Source: Coriobacteriales bacterium (GTDB taxonomy: Bacteria > Actinomycetota > Coriobacteriia > Coriobacteriales > UBA8131). From it: a DNA stretch of 5,439 bases. How positions within the stretch are numbered: the first letter of the stretch is position 1; the number at the start of each line of letters is the position of its first letter. Under the pieces are notes generated by a model, which did no database searches, was not told where the DNA came from, and saw only the letters and a list, made by a program, of their open reading frames with translations. Shown here piece by piece: positions 1 to 5,439 of the stretch. The DNA lies in the NCBI GenBank assembly GCA_031282085.1, contig JAITEK010000172.1, positions 1-5,439 on the forward strand, given 5' to 3'. Position numbers and translations under genes: made by a program.

Positions 1-1148
1 CGGTTGCCCCGTCTCCCGCCGTTGACCCTCTGCTTGCAGAGCTTGCCGCCGCCGAGCGGCCGCTCATCATCTTCGGTGGCGGCGTTGTGTCCTCGGACGC
101 CTTTGAGGAACTGCGCGCGTTCATCCACCTCACGCAGATACCCGCCGTCCACAGCATCATGGGCACCGGCGTGCTCAGTTTTGACGACCCGCTCAACCTT
201 GGACTTGCCGGGATGCATGGGCGCACGAGCGCCAATCGCGCCCTGGCCGCCGCCGACCTCGTCCTCGCGCTGGGGTTCCGCTTCTCAGACCGCGTCGCCC
301 TCGACACCGCACGTTGGGCCGCGCAGGCGCGCATCATCCAGGTGGACATAGACCCAAGCGAGGTGGACAAGAATGTTGAGGTTGACCTCGCGATCATCAG
401 CGACGCAGGCACGCTGCTGCGCTCGCTGCTGCACGCGCTTGACGGGGACGGGGCAACTGCCCCTCCGACTTGTCGCGACGCCTGGCTGGAGCGGATAGCG
501 GGGTGGCGTGCTACCGACTACCAGCCCGCAAACAGCGACAGCATCCTCAAGCCCCACCAGATAATCAGCGCCATCGCCGAACTCGCGGGGCCGGACGTCA
601 TCATCACCACCGATGTGGGACAACACCAGATGTGGGCGGCGCAGTTTGCCCGGCAGACCCGTCCGCGCAGTTTTCTTACCAGCGGCGGGCTTGGTGCGAT
701 GGGCTTTGGCTACGGAGCGGCCATCGGTGCGCAGATAGGCGCGGGAGGCGGCAGCACGCGCGTGCGCCCCGTTGTCCATATCACGGGGGATGGCAGCTTC
801 CATATGAACCTCAATGAGGCCTGCACGGCCGTGAGTTACCGCTTGCCCATCATCACCGTCATCTTCAACAATCAGACGCTCGGCATGGTGCGCCAGTGGC
901 AGAAGGAATTCTACGACGCGCACTACTCGGCGACGACGCTTAACCGCGCGACCGACTACGTGAAGGTCGCTGAGGGCTTTGGGCTGCTGGGGCTGCGCGC
1001 GACAACGCCCGCGGAGTTTGAGGCGGCGTTTGCGCAGGCGCTTACCTGCACGGGGCCCGTCTGGATAGAATGTGTTATCGATCGCGATGAGCAGGTGCTG
1101 CCGATGCTGCCCGTGGGCAGCGCCGTGAGCGACACGTCGACGGACTGA
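1..1148 (+). CDS. ilvB: Acetolactate synthase large (catalytic) subunit, 3' part, N-terminus off window
   Basis: The frame is open from base 3 at the window edge to TGA at 1146-1148 (381 residues). The family is usually about 550-600 residues, so the N-terminal pyrimidine-binding domain with the catalytic Glu lies outside. The GTG at 87 is internal and is not the start. The first residues (RPLIIFGGGVVSS) open the central FAD-binding domain, which continues through GMHG, FSDRV and IDPSEVDKN. The C-terminal ThDP-binding domain has TDVGQHQMWAAQF, then SGGLGAMGFG, then the ThDP/Mg motif from GDGSF to IFNN at 786-872, then GMVRQWQ. The end (VLPMLPVGSA) matches the usual PM-P-G tail. The enzyme joins two pyruvates (or pyruvate and 2-oxobutyrate) to the acetohydroxy acid that starts valine, leucine and isoleucine synthesis. 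The adjacent ilvN supports the biosynthetic, FAD-type enzyme rather than catabolic AlsS. Confidence 0.96.
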   Translation, partial: VAPSPAVDPLLAELAAAERPLIIFGGGVVSSDAFEELRAFIHLTQIPAVHSIMGTGVLSFDDPLNLGLAGMHGRTSANRALAAADLVLALGFRFSDRVALDTARWAAQARIIQVDIDPSEVDKNVEVDLAIISDAGTLLRSLLHALDGDGATAPPTCRDAWLERIAGWRATDYQPANSDSILKPHQIISAIAELAGPDVIITTDVGQHQMWAAQFARQTRPRSFLTSGGLGAMGFGYGAAIGAQIGAGGGSTRVRPVVHITGDGSFHMNLNEACTAVSYRLPIITVIFNNQTLGMVRQWQKEFYDAHYSATTLNRATDYVKVAEGFGLLGLRATTPAEFEAAFAQALTCTGPVWIECVIDRDEQVLPMLPVGSAVSDTSTD

Positions 1149-1195
1149 GGAGCCCGAGAGTGAACCGGATCAAAAGGTCGGAAGGAGAGCCTGCA

Positions 1196-1765
1196 ATGCC
1201 TGAGCTGAGCAACCCCCTCGATGGAACCGAGTATATCCGTGAGGCGGACGCGCTGCCTCAGCAGCCACGCGAGCGCACCCGGCGCATCGTCTCGCTGCTC
1301 GTTGACAACCGTTTCGGCGTGTTGGCCCGCATTGCGAGCCTGTTCGCCCGCAAGGGCTTTAACATCGACTCCCTCACGGTGAGCGCGACCCACGACAGCA
1401 GCATCTCGCGCATCACGGTAACCACCTCGGCCGACGACCTCAGCCTCAAACAGATACTCTCTCAAAGCGCAAAGCTCGTGGAGGTGCGTAAGGTCGCCCT
1501 GCTCGACCCAGACAGCAGTTCGCAGCGCGAACTGTTGCTCGTAAAGCTCGCCATCGACACGCACCTACGCGACACCATCCCTGGCGTTGCCGATACCTAC
1601 AAAGCCGAGATCGTTGACCTCGGCGAAAAGAGCATGACGCTTGAGATCGTGGGCAAACCGACCAAGATAGACGCCTTTGTCGAGGCGCTCGCACAGTATG
1701 AGATCCTTGAGATGTGCCGCACCGGCGCCACCGCCCTGGAGCACGGCGACGAGGTTTTGCACTGA
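1196..1765 (+). CDS. ilvN: Acetolactate synthase small (regulatory) subunit
   Basis: This 189-residue protein has an N-terminal ACT domain (about residues 30-105, RRIVSLLVDNRFGVLARIASLF) and the C-terminal small-subunit domain (about 110-185). It binds IlvB, raises its activity and confers valine feedback inhibition. Asn38 and Gly41 align with Asn11 and Gly14 of E. coli IlvH, residues linked to valine binding, so feedback control is probably intact. About 27 extra residues precede the ACT domain compared with E. coli IlvH. I chose ATG 1196 because AAGGAG at 1182-1187 lies 8 bases before it. An in-frame GTG at 1160 is also possible: GAGGAG at 1147-1152, overlapping the ilvB stop, lies 7 bases before it and would add 12 residues. 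The gap to ilvB is 47 bases (11 with the GTG), so the two are surely co-transcribed. I see no clear U-tailed terminator after it. Confidence 0.95.
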   Translation: MPELSNPLDGTEYIREADALPQQPRERTRRIVSLLVDNRFGVLARIASLFARKGFNIDSLTVSATHDSSISRITVTTSADDLSLKQILSQSAKLVEVRKVALLDPDSSSQRELLLVKLAIDTHLRDTIPGVADTYKAEIVDLGEKSMTLEIVGKPTKIDAFVEALAQYEILEMCRTGATALEHGDEVLH

Positions 1766-1815
1766 CCGCGTTGGCAGCCGGCAGGCGTCGCGTTGCCCCG
1801 CGTTGGTACCTGCGC

Positions 1816-1844
1816 TTGACAGGGGGCGGGCGACACAGTAAGAT
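1816..1844 (+). promoter_or_regulatory. Sigma70-type promoter for the metY(-metA) leader
   Basis: TTGACA (1816-1821), a 17-base spacer and TAAGAT (1839-1844) form a -35 match of 6/6 and a -10 match of 5/6 with optimal spacing. The predicted transcription start is near 1851. It lies 50 bases after the ilvN stop and 424 bases before the metY start, so it would make metY independent of ilvBN and give it a long leader. It is seen directly in the sequence, but its use is inferred. Confidence 0.75.
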
Positions 1845-1891
1845 GACTGCCGTTGTTTTCCAACTTGTTTCTTAGCGTATCGAGGAGTCGC

Positions 1892-1954
1892 GTGATTATC
1901 GCTTCTGAACAGCTTTCGGTGTTTAACACCATGAGTGGGCGAATGCCCCGCTAA
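1892..1954 (+). CDS. Candidate leader peptide (20 codons)
   Basis: GTG at 1892 is preceded by GAGGAG (1882-1887), 4 bases upstream, and lies about 41 bases after the predicted transcription start. The frame runs 20 codons to TAA (1952-1954). It ends NTMSGRMPR, with two internal Met codons and a final Pro-Arg before stop. It has no Cys and no run of one amino acid, so it is not a classic amino-acid-counting attenuator; a nascent-chain or stop-codon-pausing mechanism would be more plausible. Its last seven codons coincide with a hairpin (1934-1952), so translation would melt that structure. The spacing to the Shine-Dalgarno is short, and I do not recognise the peptide. Chance occurrence is possible. 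Confidence 0.35.
   Translation: MIIASEQLSVFNTMSGRMPR
1934..1952 (+). other. Hairpin overlapping the end of the leader ORF
   Basis: AGTGGGC (1934-1940) pairs with GCCC-C-GCT (1945-1952) around a GAAT loop, giving seven pairs with one G-U and one bulged C. A ribosome at the end of the candidate leader ORF would cover it, so it could act as a switchable stem. Confidence 0.35.
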
Positions 1955-1955
1955 C

Positions 1956-1998
1956 GCCTTCGGTTTCCGTGACCCAGGCTTAGTTTCGTTGTTCTCTC
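1956..1998 (+). terminator. Weak attenuator-like hairpin with U-rich tail
   Basis: GCCT (1956-1959) pairs with AGGC (1976-1979), and inside it GGT (1962-1964) can pair with ACC (1972-1974). The right arm is followed by a U-rich run, TTAGTTTCGTTGTTCTCT. It starts one base after the leader ORF stop, the right place for a translation-coupled attenuator. The stem is short and interrupted, so it is only a weak intrinsic terminator candidate. Confidence 0.25.
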
Positions 1999-2045
1999 CC
2001 AAGCAGATACGCAAATCTCTAACACAATCAAATCCTTCTCCCGTT
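1991..2045 (+). promoter_or_regulatory. C-rich, G-poor stretch (possible Rho loading site)
   Basis: These 55 bases contain 19 C and only 5 G, and 2012-2042 has 31 bases with no G at all. This contrasts with the GC-balanced genes around it and with the structured RNA on either side. Unstructured C-over-G RNA shortly after a small ORF is the usual setting for Rho-dependent control in leaders. This is inferred from composition only. Confidence 0.3.
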
Positions 2046-2178
2046 CGATCTGTCGGTTCTTGCCCGTCTGTGACTTCCCTGCTTGAGATGACCTACGTCT
2101 GATACCCCTGGCTTTGCGGGAACAAACGTGTTGTGCGCTGTGTTTGTGTTGCGCGCGATACGCGCTCTCTGTGTGGAG

Positions 2179-2222
2179 TTGGCTGCTTACACAGCCAAAG
2201 GTTCCCGGCCAGAGGCCGGGAA
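2179..2222 (+). repeat. Two tandem hairpins before metY; second resembles a palindromic repeat unit
   Basis: The first stem is TTGGCTG (2179-2185) with CAGCCAA (2192-2198) and a 6-base loop. The second is a perfect 9-bp stem, TTCCCGGCC (2202-2210) with GGCCGGGAA (2214-2222), around a 3-base AGA loop. Only 3 bases separate them. Neither is followed by a U tract on either strand, so they are not standard terminators. The second, ending in GGGAATGA, resembles the short dispersed palindromes common in many genomes, which suggests an inserted repeat, or mRNA-stability hairpins in the metY leader. Confidence 0.5.
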
Positions 2223-2268
2223 TGACAAAAGAAACAGAATCCATAAACTCAGGAAAGGAACGTCTACC

Positions 2269-3567
2269 ATGGCAAATGTAACCGATACCTCCAAGTGGTC
2301 TTTTGAGACCAAGCAGATCCATATCGGGCAGGAAGCGCCCGACTCGGCCACCGACGCGCGCGCGGTGCCCATCTACCAGACCACCTCCTACGTCTTTCCC
2401 AACTCCAAGTCCGCGGCTGACCGCTTTGGCCTGGCAGAACCGGGGAATATCTACACGCGCATCATGAACCCCACCTCCGATGTGTTTGAGAAGCGCATCG
2501 CCGCGCTTGAGGGCGGAGTTGCCGCGCTTGCCGTTGCCTCGGGAGCGGCCGCGGTGACCTACGCCATCCAGAACATCGCGCGGGCGGGCGACCACATCGT
2601 CACCGACAAGTTCATCTACGGCGGCACCTACAACCTGTTCTCCAACACCATTGAGGACTTTGGCATCTCGGCGTCTTTTGTTGACGCATCCGATCTCGAC
2701 GCGGTGCGCGCAGCCATCCAGCCCAACACCAAGCTCATCTTCATCGAGACCATCGGCAACCCCAACGCCACCATCGTCGATATAGAGGCGCTGGCGACCA
2801 TCGCGCATGAGGCGGGCATCCCGCTTATCGTGGACAACACCTTTGCCACGCCCTACCTCGTGCGTCCCTTTGAGTATGGGGCCGACATCGTTGTGCACTC
2901 GGCCACCAAGTTCATCGGCGGCCACGGCACCTCCATCGGTGGCGTCATCGTTGACGGCGGCACCTTCGACTGGGCGCAAAACGACAAATTCCCGGGCCTC
3001 AGCCAGCCCAACCCGAGCTATCACGGCGTCGTCTTCACCGAGGCCGTTGGCGCCATAGCCTACATCATCAAGGCGCGCGTCACGCTGCTGCGCGACACCG
3101 GCTCGGCACTGGCCCCCCTCAACGCCTTCCTGTTCCTGCAGGGCCTTGAGACCCTGTCACTGCGCGTTGAACGCCATGTGGAGAATACGCTGGCCGTTAT
3201 CGAGTACCTCACCGGACATCCCAAGGTGAAGCAGCTCAACCACCCGAGCCAACCCGACCACCGCGACCATGAGCGCTACCAGAAGTACTTCCCCAACGGG
3301 GGCGCCACCATCTTTACCTTTGAGATCGACGGCACCGCCGAGCAGGCCCGCGCCTTTACCGAGAAGCTCGAGCTGTTCTCGCTGCTCGCAAACGTCGCCG
3401 ATGTGAAGTCCCTCGTCATCCATCCGGCCTCCACTACGCACTCGCAGCTCAGCGAGGCCGAGTTGCTCGACGCAGGTATCACGCCAACCACCGTGCGCCT
3501 GTCCATCGGCACCGAGAACATCAAGGACATCATCGCCGACCTTGAGCAGGGCTTTGCCAGCATCTAG
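2269..3567 (+). CDS. metY: O-acetylhomoserine sulfhydrylase (O-acetylhomoserine aminocarboxypropyltransferase)
   Basis: This 432-residue protein has the normal length for MetY and belongs to the Cys/Met-metabolism PLP family (fold type I). It joins O-acetylhomoserine and sulfide to give homocysteine and acetate in the cytoplasm. Visible residues are Tyr62 and Arg64 in YTRIMNPT (PLP phosphate from the neighbouring subunit), Ser91-Gly92, Asp189 in VDNTFATPYL (pyridine nitrogen), Lys214 in SATKFIGGHG (Schiff base) and Arg410 in TVRLSIGTEN (substrate carboxylate). The N-terminal FETKQIHIGQ and the long insert after the PLP Lys (FDWAQNDKFPGLSQPNPSYHG) are typical of MetY rather than MetB or MetC. 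I chose ATG 2269 because AAAGGA at 2254-2259 lies 9 bases before it and the protein homology starts there; the same frame is open back to 2128. It is followed 92 bases later by metA, which makes its substrate. Confidence 0.96.
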   Translation: MANVTDTSKWSFETKQIHIGQEAPDSATDARAVPIYQTTSYVFPNSKSAADRFGLAEPGNIYTRIMNPTSDVFEKRIAALEGGVAALAVASGAAAVTYAIQNIARAGDHIVTDKFIYGGTYNLFSNTIEDFGISASFVDASDLDAVRAAIQPNTKLIFIETIGNPNATIVDIEALATIAHEAGIPLIVDNTFATPYLVRPFEYGADIVVHSATKFIGGHGTSIGGVIVDGGTFDWAQNDKFPGLSQPNPSYHGVVFTEAVGAIAYIIKARVTLLRDTGSALAPLNAFLFLQGLETLSLRVERHVENTLAVIEYLTGHPKVKQLNHPSQPDHRDHERYQKYFPNGGATIFTFEIDGTAEQARAFTEKLELFSLLANVADVKSLVIHPASTTHSQLSEAELLDAGITPTTVRLSIGTENIKDIIADLEQGFASI

Positions 3568-3606
3568 CGGAGGGGAGCCCCGTCGCCTCTTGCTGTTGTG
3601 TTAAAC

Positions 3607-3642
3607 TGCAAGACCGCGCCATAGCCGCGGCGCGGTCTTGCA
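3607..3642 (+). other. Perfect 14-bp hairpin in the metY-metA gap
   Basis: TGCAAGACCGCGCC (3607-3620) and GGCGCGGTCTTGCA (3629-3642) are exact reverse complements around an 8-base loop. No U tract follows on either strand (TCAAGG on +, GTTTAACAC on -), so it is not a textbook terminator. It ends 2 bases before the metA ribosome binding site (AAGGAA, 3645-3650). It may weaken read-through into metA, act as an RNA processing or stability element, or be a U-less terminator of metY. The stem is certain; the role is not. Confidence 0.6.
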
Positions 3643-3659
3643 TCAAGGAAGTGAGTCTT

Positions 3660-4571
3660 ATGCCAGTCAACGTACCCGACGGCCTGCCAGCCATAGACAT
3701 CCTGCGTGAGGAGAGCGTCTTCCTCATGACGGAACAGCGCGCGACAACGCAGGACATCCGTCCGCTTGAGATTGCCATTGTCAACCTCATGCCGACGAAG
3801 GTCGCTACCGAGGCGCAACTGCTGCGGCTGCTTTCCAACACGCCACTCCAGGTGCGCGTGACGCTTGTCACCATGGGCGGGCACACCTCAAAAAACACCG
3901 CCGCAAGCCACATGGAGGAGTTCTACACCGACTCGCGCGGCATCAAGGACCGCCGCTTCGACGGGCTCATCGTCACCGGCGCACCCGTGGAGACCCTGCC
4001 GTTCAGGGACGTCGATTACTGGGACGAGCTGACGACGCTCTTTGAGTGGTCGCGCACGCACGTCTACCGTTCGCTGTTCATCTGCTGGGGCGTCAACGCG
4101 GCGCTGCAACATTTCTACGGGGTCGAGAAGCGCGCGCTCAGCAAAAAGCTGTTCGGCGTCTACCCACTCACTCAGTGCGAAAGCCCCAGCCGCCTGCTTT
4201 TGGGGCTGGACGACCCGTTTTACATGCCACAATCGCGCTACACCACCGTGCTTGCCGAAGATGTTGAGCCGGTCGGGCTTAAAGTGCTCGCCAGCTCTCC
4301 CGAAGCCGGAGCGGTCATCACCGCCGCCCCCGACCACCGGCAGGTCTTTGTGACCGGGCACCTCGAATATGATGCGGATACGCTCGACACGGAATACCGC
4401 CGCGACCTGGCGGCGGGGCTGGACATCGCCCTACCGGCAAACTACTACACCGACGACGATCCCACCAAGCCGCCCCTCGTCCGTTGGCGCACCTACGCAC
4501 ACCAATTCTTTGCGAACTGGCTCAACTACTACGTCTACCAGGAGACCCCCTACGACCTCTCCCACCTGTAG
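3660..4571 (+). CDS. metA: Homoserine O-acyltransferase, predicted acetyl-CoA type (homoserine O-acetyltransferase)
   Basis: This is a MetA-family protein of 303 residues, close to the family norm (about 300-310). It activates homoserine by O-acylation, the first committed step of methionine synthesis. The class I glutaminase-like fold is shown by PLEIAIVNLMPTK near the start, the nucleophile Cys142 in FICWGVNAAL, and His234-x-Glu236 in VTGHLEYD, matching Cys142, His235 and Glu237 of E. coli. Residue 111 in TGAPVETLPF is Glu. In this family Glu111 goes with acetyl-CoA and Gly111 with succinyl-CoA (work on Bacillus cereus MetA), so O-acetylhomoserine is the expected product, which fits the adjacent metY. 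I chose ATG 3660, 9 bases after AAGGAA (3645-3650). The in-frame GTG at 3651 abuts that site with no spacing. The gene converges on tRNA-Pro, with only 81 bases between them. Confidence 0.96.
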   Translation: MPVNVPDGLPAIDILREESVFLMTEQRATTQDIRPLEIAIVNLMPTKVATEAQLLRLLSNTPLQVRVTLVTMGGHTSKNTAASHMEEFYTDSRGIKDRRFDGLIVTGAPVETLPFRDVDYWDELTTLFEWSRTHVYRSLFICWGVNAALQHFYGVEKRALSKKLFGVYPLTQCESPSRLLLGLDDPFYMPQSRYTTVLAEDVEPVGLKVLASSPEAGAVITAAPDHRQVFVTGHLEYDADTLDTEYRRDLAAGLDIALPANYYTDDDPTKPPLVRWRTYAHQFFANWLNYYVYQETPYDLSHL

Positions 4572-4588
4572 CGCTTGCCTGCAAGAAC

Positions 4589-4729
<141 letters not shown>

Positions 4730-4748
4730 ACTTAAACAATGAGAAAGC

Positions 4749-4757
4749 ATTATAACA
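4749..4757 (-). promoter_or_regulatory. Extended -10 promoter for tRNA-Pro
   Basis: On the - strand TGTTATAAT gives a consensus TATAAT (4754-4749) with the extended TG one base before it. The predicted start is near 4742, about 13 bases before the mature tRNA. No good -35 box is visible at 16-18 bases (CGTGCA at 17 is the nearest), consistent with an extended -10 promoter. The TAA stop of the ABC-F gene lies inside the TATAAT. Confidence 0.65.
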
Positions 4758-5439
4758 TTCCCGGCACGCGGTGCACGGAACCGTCGCGGGAAAACAGCCA
4801 GCGTTCGCTTGTCGCTGCCTGGAGGAAGGGAGCGTCGTGGCTGACGAGTACGAGTGCGCAGGGGCAGGCGGCGAGCACGGCCTCGAGCGCCTCGATGGAG
4901 GAGAGGTCGAGGTGGTTGGTCGGCTCGTCCATGATGATGAGCTGCGGCCGCTGCAGGACTCCCCGCGCAAGCATGATCTTGCGCAGTTCGCCGGGACTCA
5001 GGGCTTCGCCACTCAGGATGCGGTCGGGATCGGAGTTGAGACGTGCGACAAGGCTGAGTACCTGGCCTCGCTCGGCGGCGTCCAGCTCTTTGAGTTCGTT
5101 GAGCAGTCCACGCGCCTGCTGGCTATCAAGCTCCTGCGGGAGGTAGAGCGTCGGTACGTCATGAGGCAGTCGTGCGACAAGATGACGGATGAGTGTCGAT
5201 TTGCCGGCGCCGTTTGGTCCCGTCAGCCCGATATGGGCAGTGTTCTCAACATCAAGCCGGGGGAAGCACAGCTGGCGCTCGTCTCCCAGGGAGATGCTCC
5301 CCTCCCCAAGCTCCACAAGTACCCGCCGCTTTGACGGCTGTGTCTCAAGCCAGAACGAACCGTCGTAGACCTTAGGCACAAAGGCGCTGGCCACACGCTT
5401 CTCCGCAGCCTGTACGCGAGAGTCAAGCTGCACCGAAAG
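4750..5439 (-). CDS. ABC-F family ATPase, C-terminal ABC domain only (5' part off window)
   Basis: The frame is open from the right edge to TAA at 4752-4750 (229 residues); GTG at 5433 is internal. After the end of the inter-domain linker (about VQAAEKRVASAF) the second nucleotide-binding domain follows. Walker A is GPNGAGKST (5220-5194), the signature LSPGELRK (LSPGE at 5001-4987), Walker B plus D loop LIIMDEPTNHLD (about 4938-4906) and the H loop VSHD (His at 4839-4837). DEPTNHLD followed by SIEALE, and no membrane segment in the visible part, mark the ABC-F group. These are soluble ATPases that act on the ribosome, either as translation factors (EttA, Uup, YfmR) or as antibiotic-protection proteins. 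The second signature residue pair is SP instead of the usual SG. Full ABC-F proteins have about 500-650 residues, so more than half is missing. The subgroup cannot be told from this part. Confidence 0.9.
   Translation of the reverse strand, partial: LSVQLDSRVQAAEKRVASAFVPKVYDGSFWLETQPSKRRVLVELGEGSISLGDERQLCFPRLDVENTAHIGLTGPNGAGKSTLIRHLVARLPHDVPTLYLPQELDSQQARGLLNELKELDAAERGQVLSLVARLNSDPDRILSGEALSPGELRKIMLARGVLQRPQLIIMDEPTNHLDLSSIEALEAVLAACPCALVLVSHDAPFLQAATSERWLFSRDGSVHRVPGML

Larger units (their letters stand above)
1845..2268 (+). promoter_or_regulatory. Long 5' leader of metY (no large gene)
   Basis: No protein of known type is encoded here on either strand. In order it holds a predicted transcript start (about 1851), a possible 20-codon leader peptide (1892-1954), a hairpin over the end of that peptide (1934-1952), a second hairpin followed by a U-rich run (1956-1998), a C-rich G-poor stretch (1991-2045), a short GCGCG/CGCGC stem (2153-2165), and two tandem hairpins (2179-2222) before the metY ribosome binding site. 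I do not recognise a SAM-I, SAM-IV, SAH, cobalamin or T-box consensus in it. The arrangement of promoter, small ORF and structured, possibly Rho-sensitive RNA suggests attenuation of metY in response to methionine or sulfur status, but this is inference. Confidence 0.45.

Noticed and set aside
285..923. 212-codon open frame on the - strand inside ilvB
   Set aside because: It is the mirror of a clearly conserved ilvB frame and its translation shows no protein-family features.
1767..1805. Three copies of CGCGTTG after ilvN
   Set aside because: The unit is short, unevenly spaced and GC-rich, so it is expected by chance in this base composition. It forms no clear terminator.
1799..1815. T-box-like string (GTTGGTACCTGCG) after ilvN
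   Set aside because: It lies upstream of the promoter it would need to follow, has no Stem I region because ilvN precedes it, and does not match the full T-box consensus.
2128..2268. Upstream extension of the metY frame to a GTG at 2128
   Set aside because: It would add 47 residues with no family match and run through both tandem hairpins. ATG 2269 has a good ribosome binding site and begins at the homologous N-terminus.
1951..3024. Long open frame on the - strand (357 codons) opposite the metY leader and metY
   Set aside because: It lies antisense to metY codons with high GC third positions, which create stop-free shadow frames. It has no recognisable domain and no ribosome binding site.
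1921..3606. Shared 9-mer GTGTTAAAC (inverted at 1921-1929 in the metY leader, direct at 3598-3606 before metA) as a common operator
   Set aside because: A 9-base match between two such regions on either strand is fairly likely by chance, and the metY copy is well downstream of the promoter. A search of other methionine genes in the genome would be needed to revive it.
3599..3607. Extended -10-like TGTTAAACT before metA as a separate promoter
   Set aside because: There is no -35 box, the match to TATAAT is imperfect, and the predicted start would fall inside the left arm of the 14-bp hairpin.
4739..5334. Overlapping + strand open frames (135 and 187 codons) opposite the ABC-F gene
   Set aside because: They are antisense shadows. 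The - strand frame carries Walker A, signature, Walker B and H-loop motifs in the right order.

Overview
This window reads as ordinary chromosomal DNA from a GC-rich bacterium, most likely an actinomycete-type Gram-positive. Coriobacteriia or a relative would fit, but I cannot fix the lineage without a search. The grounds are strong third-position G/C in all genes, the styles of the IlvN, MetY and MetA proteins, and a tRNA gene with its CCA encoded.

The left part (1-1765, + strand) is the end of a branched-chain amino-acid operon. It holds the 3' two thirds of ilvB (acetolactate synthase catalytic subunit, cut by the window edge), then ilvN (regulatory subunit), a short distance downstream. 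No ilvC follows. The next 500 bases hold no large gene but are not empty. They contain a near-consensus sigma70 promoter (TTGACA, 17 bases, TAAGAT), a candidate 20-codon leader peptide with a Shine-Dalgarno sequence, hairpins, a C-rich G-free stretch, and two tandem hairpins just before metY. This looks like a regulated 5' leader of about 420 nt and is the best candidate here for an undescribed control element.

The middle part (2269-4571, + strand) is a methionine-synthesis pair. metY (O-acetylhomoserine sulfhydrylase) is followed by metA (homoserine O-acyltransferase). MetA has Glu at position 111, the residue linked to acetyl-CoA use, so together the two enzymes would convert homoserine through O-acetylhomoserine directly to homocysteine with sulfide. 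A perfect 14-bp hairpin lies between the genes, right before the metA ribosome binding site.

The right part (4572-5439) runs on the - strand and converges on metA. It contains a complete tRNA-Pro(UGG) gene with its own extended -10 promoter, which overlaps the stop codon of an upstream ABC-F ATPase gene (only its C-terminal ABC domain is in the window). Between metA and the tRNA lies a 91-bp quasi-palindrome whose outer arm is a second, inverted copy of the 3' end of the tRNA. This means the tRNA precursor could carry, in its 3' trailer, a perfect 19-nt complement of its own T arm. That is the most unusual structure in the window.
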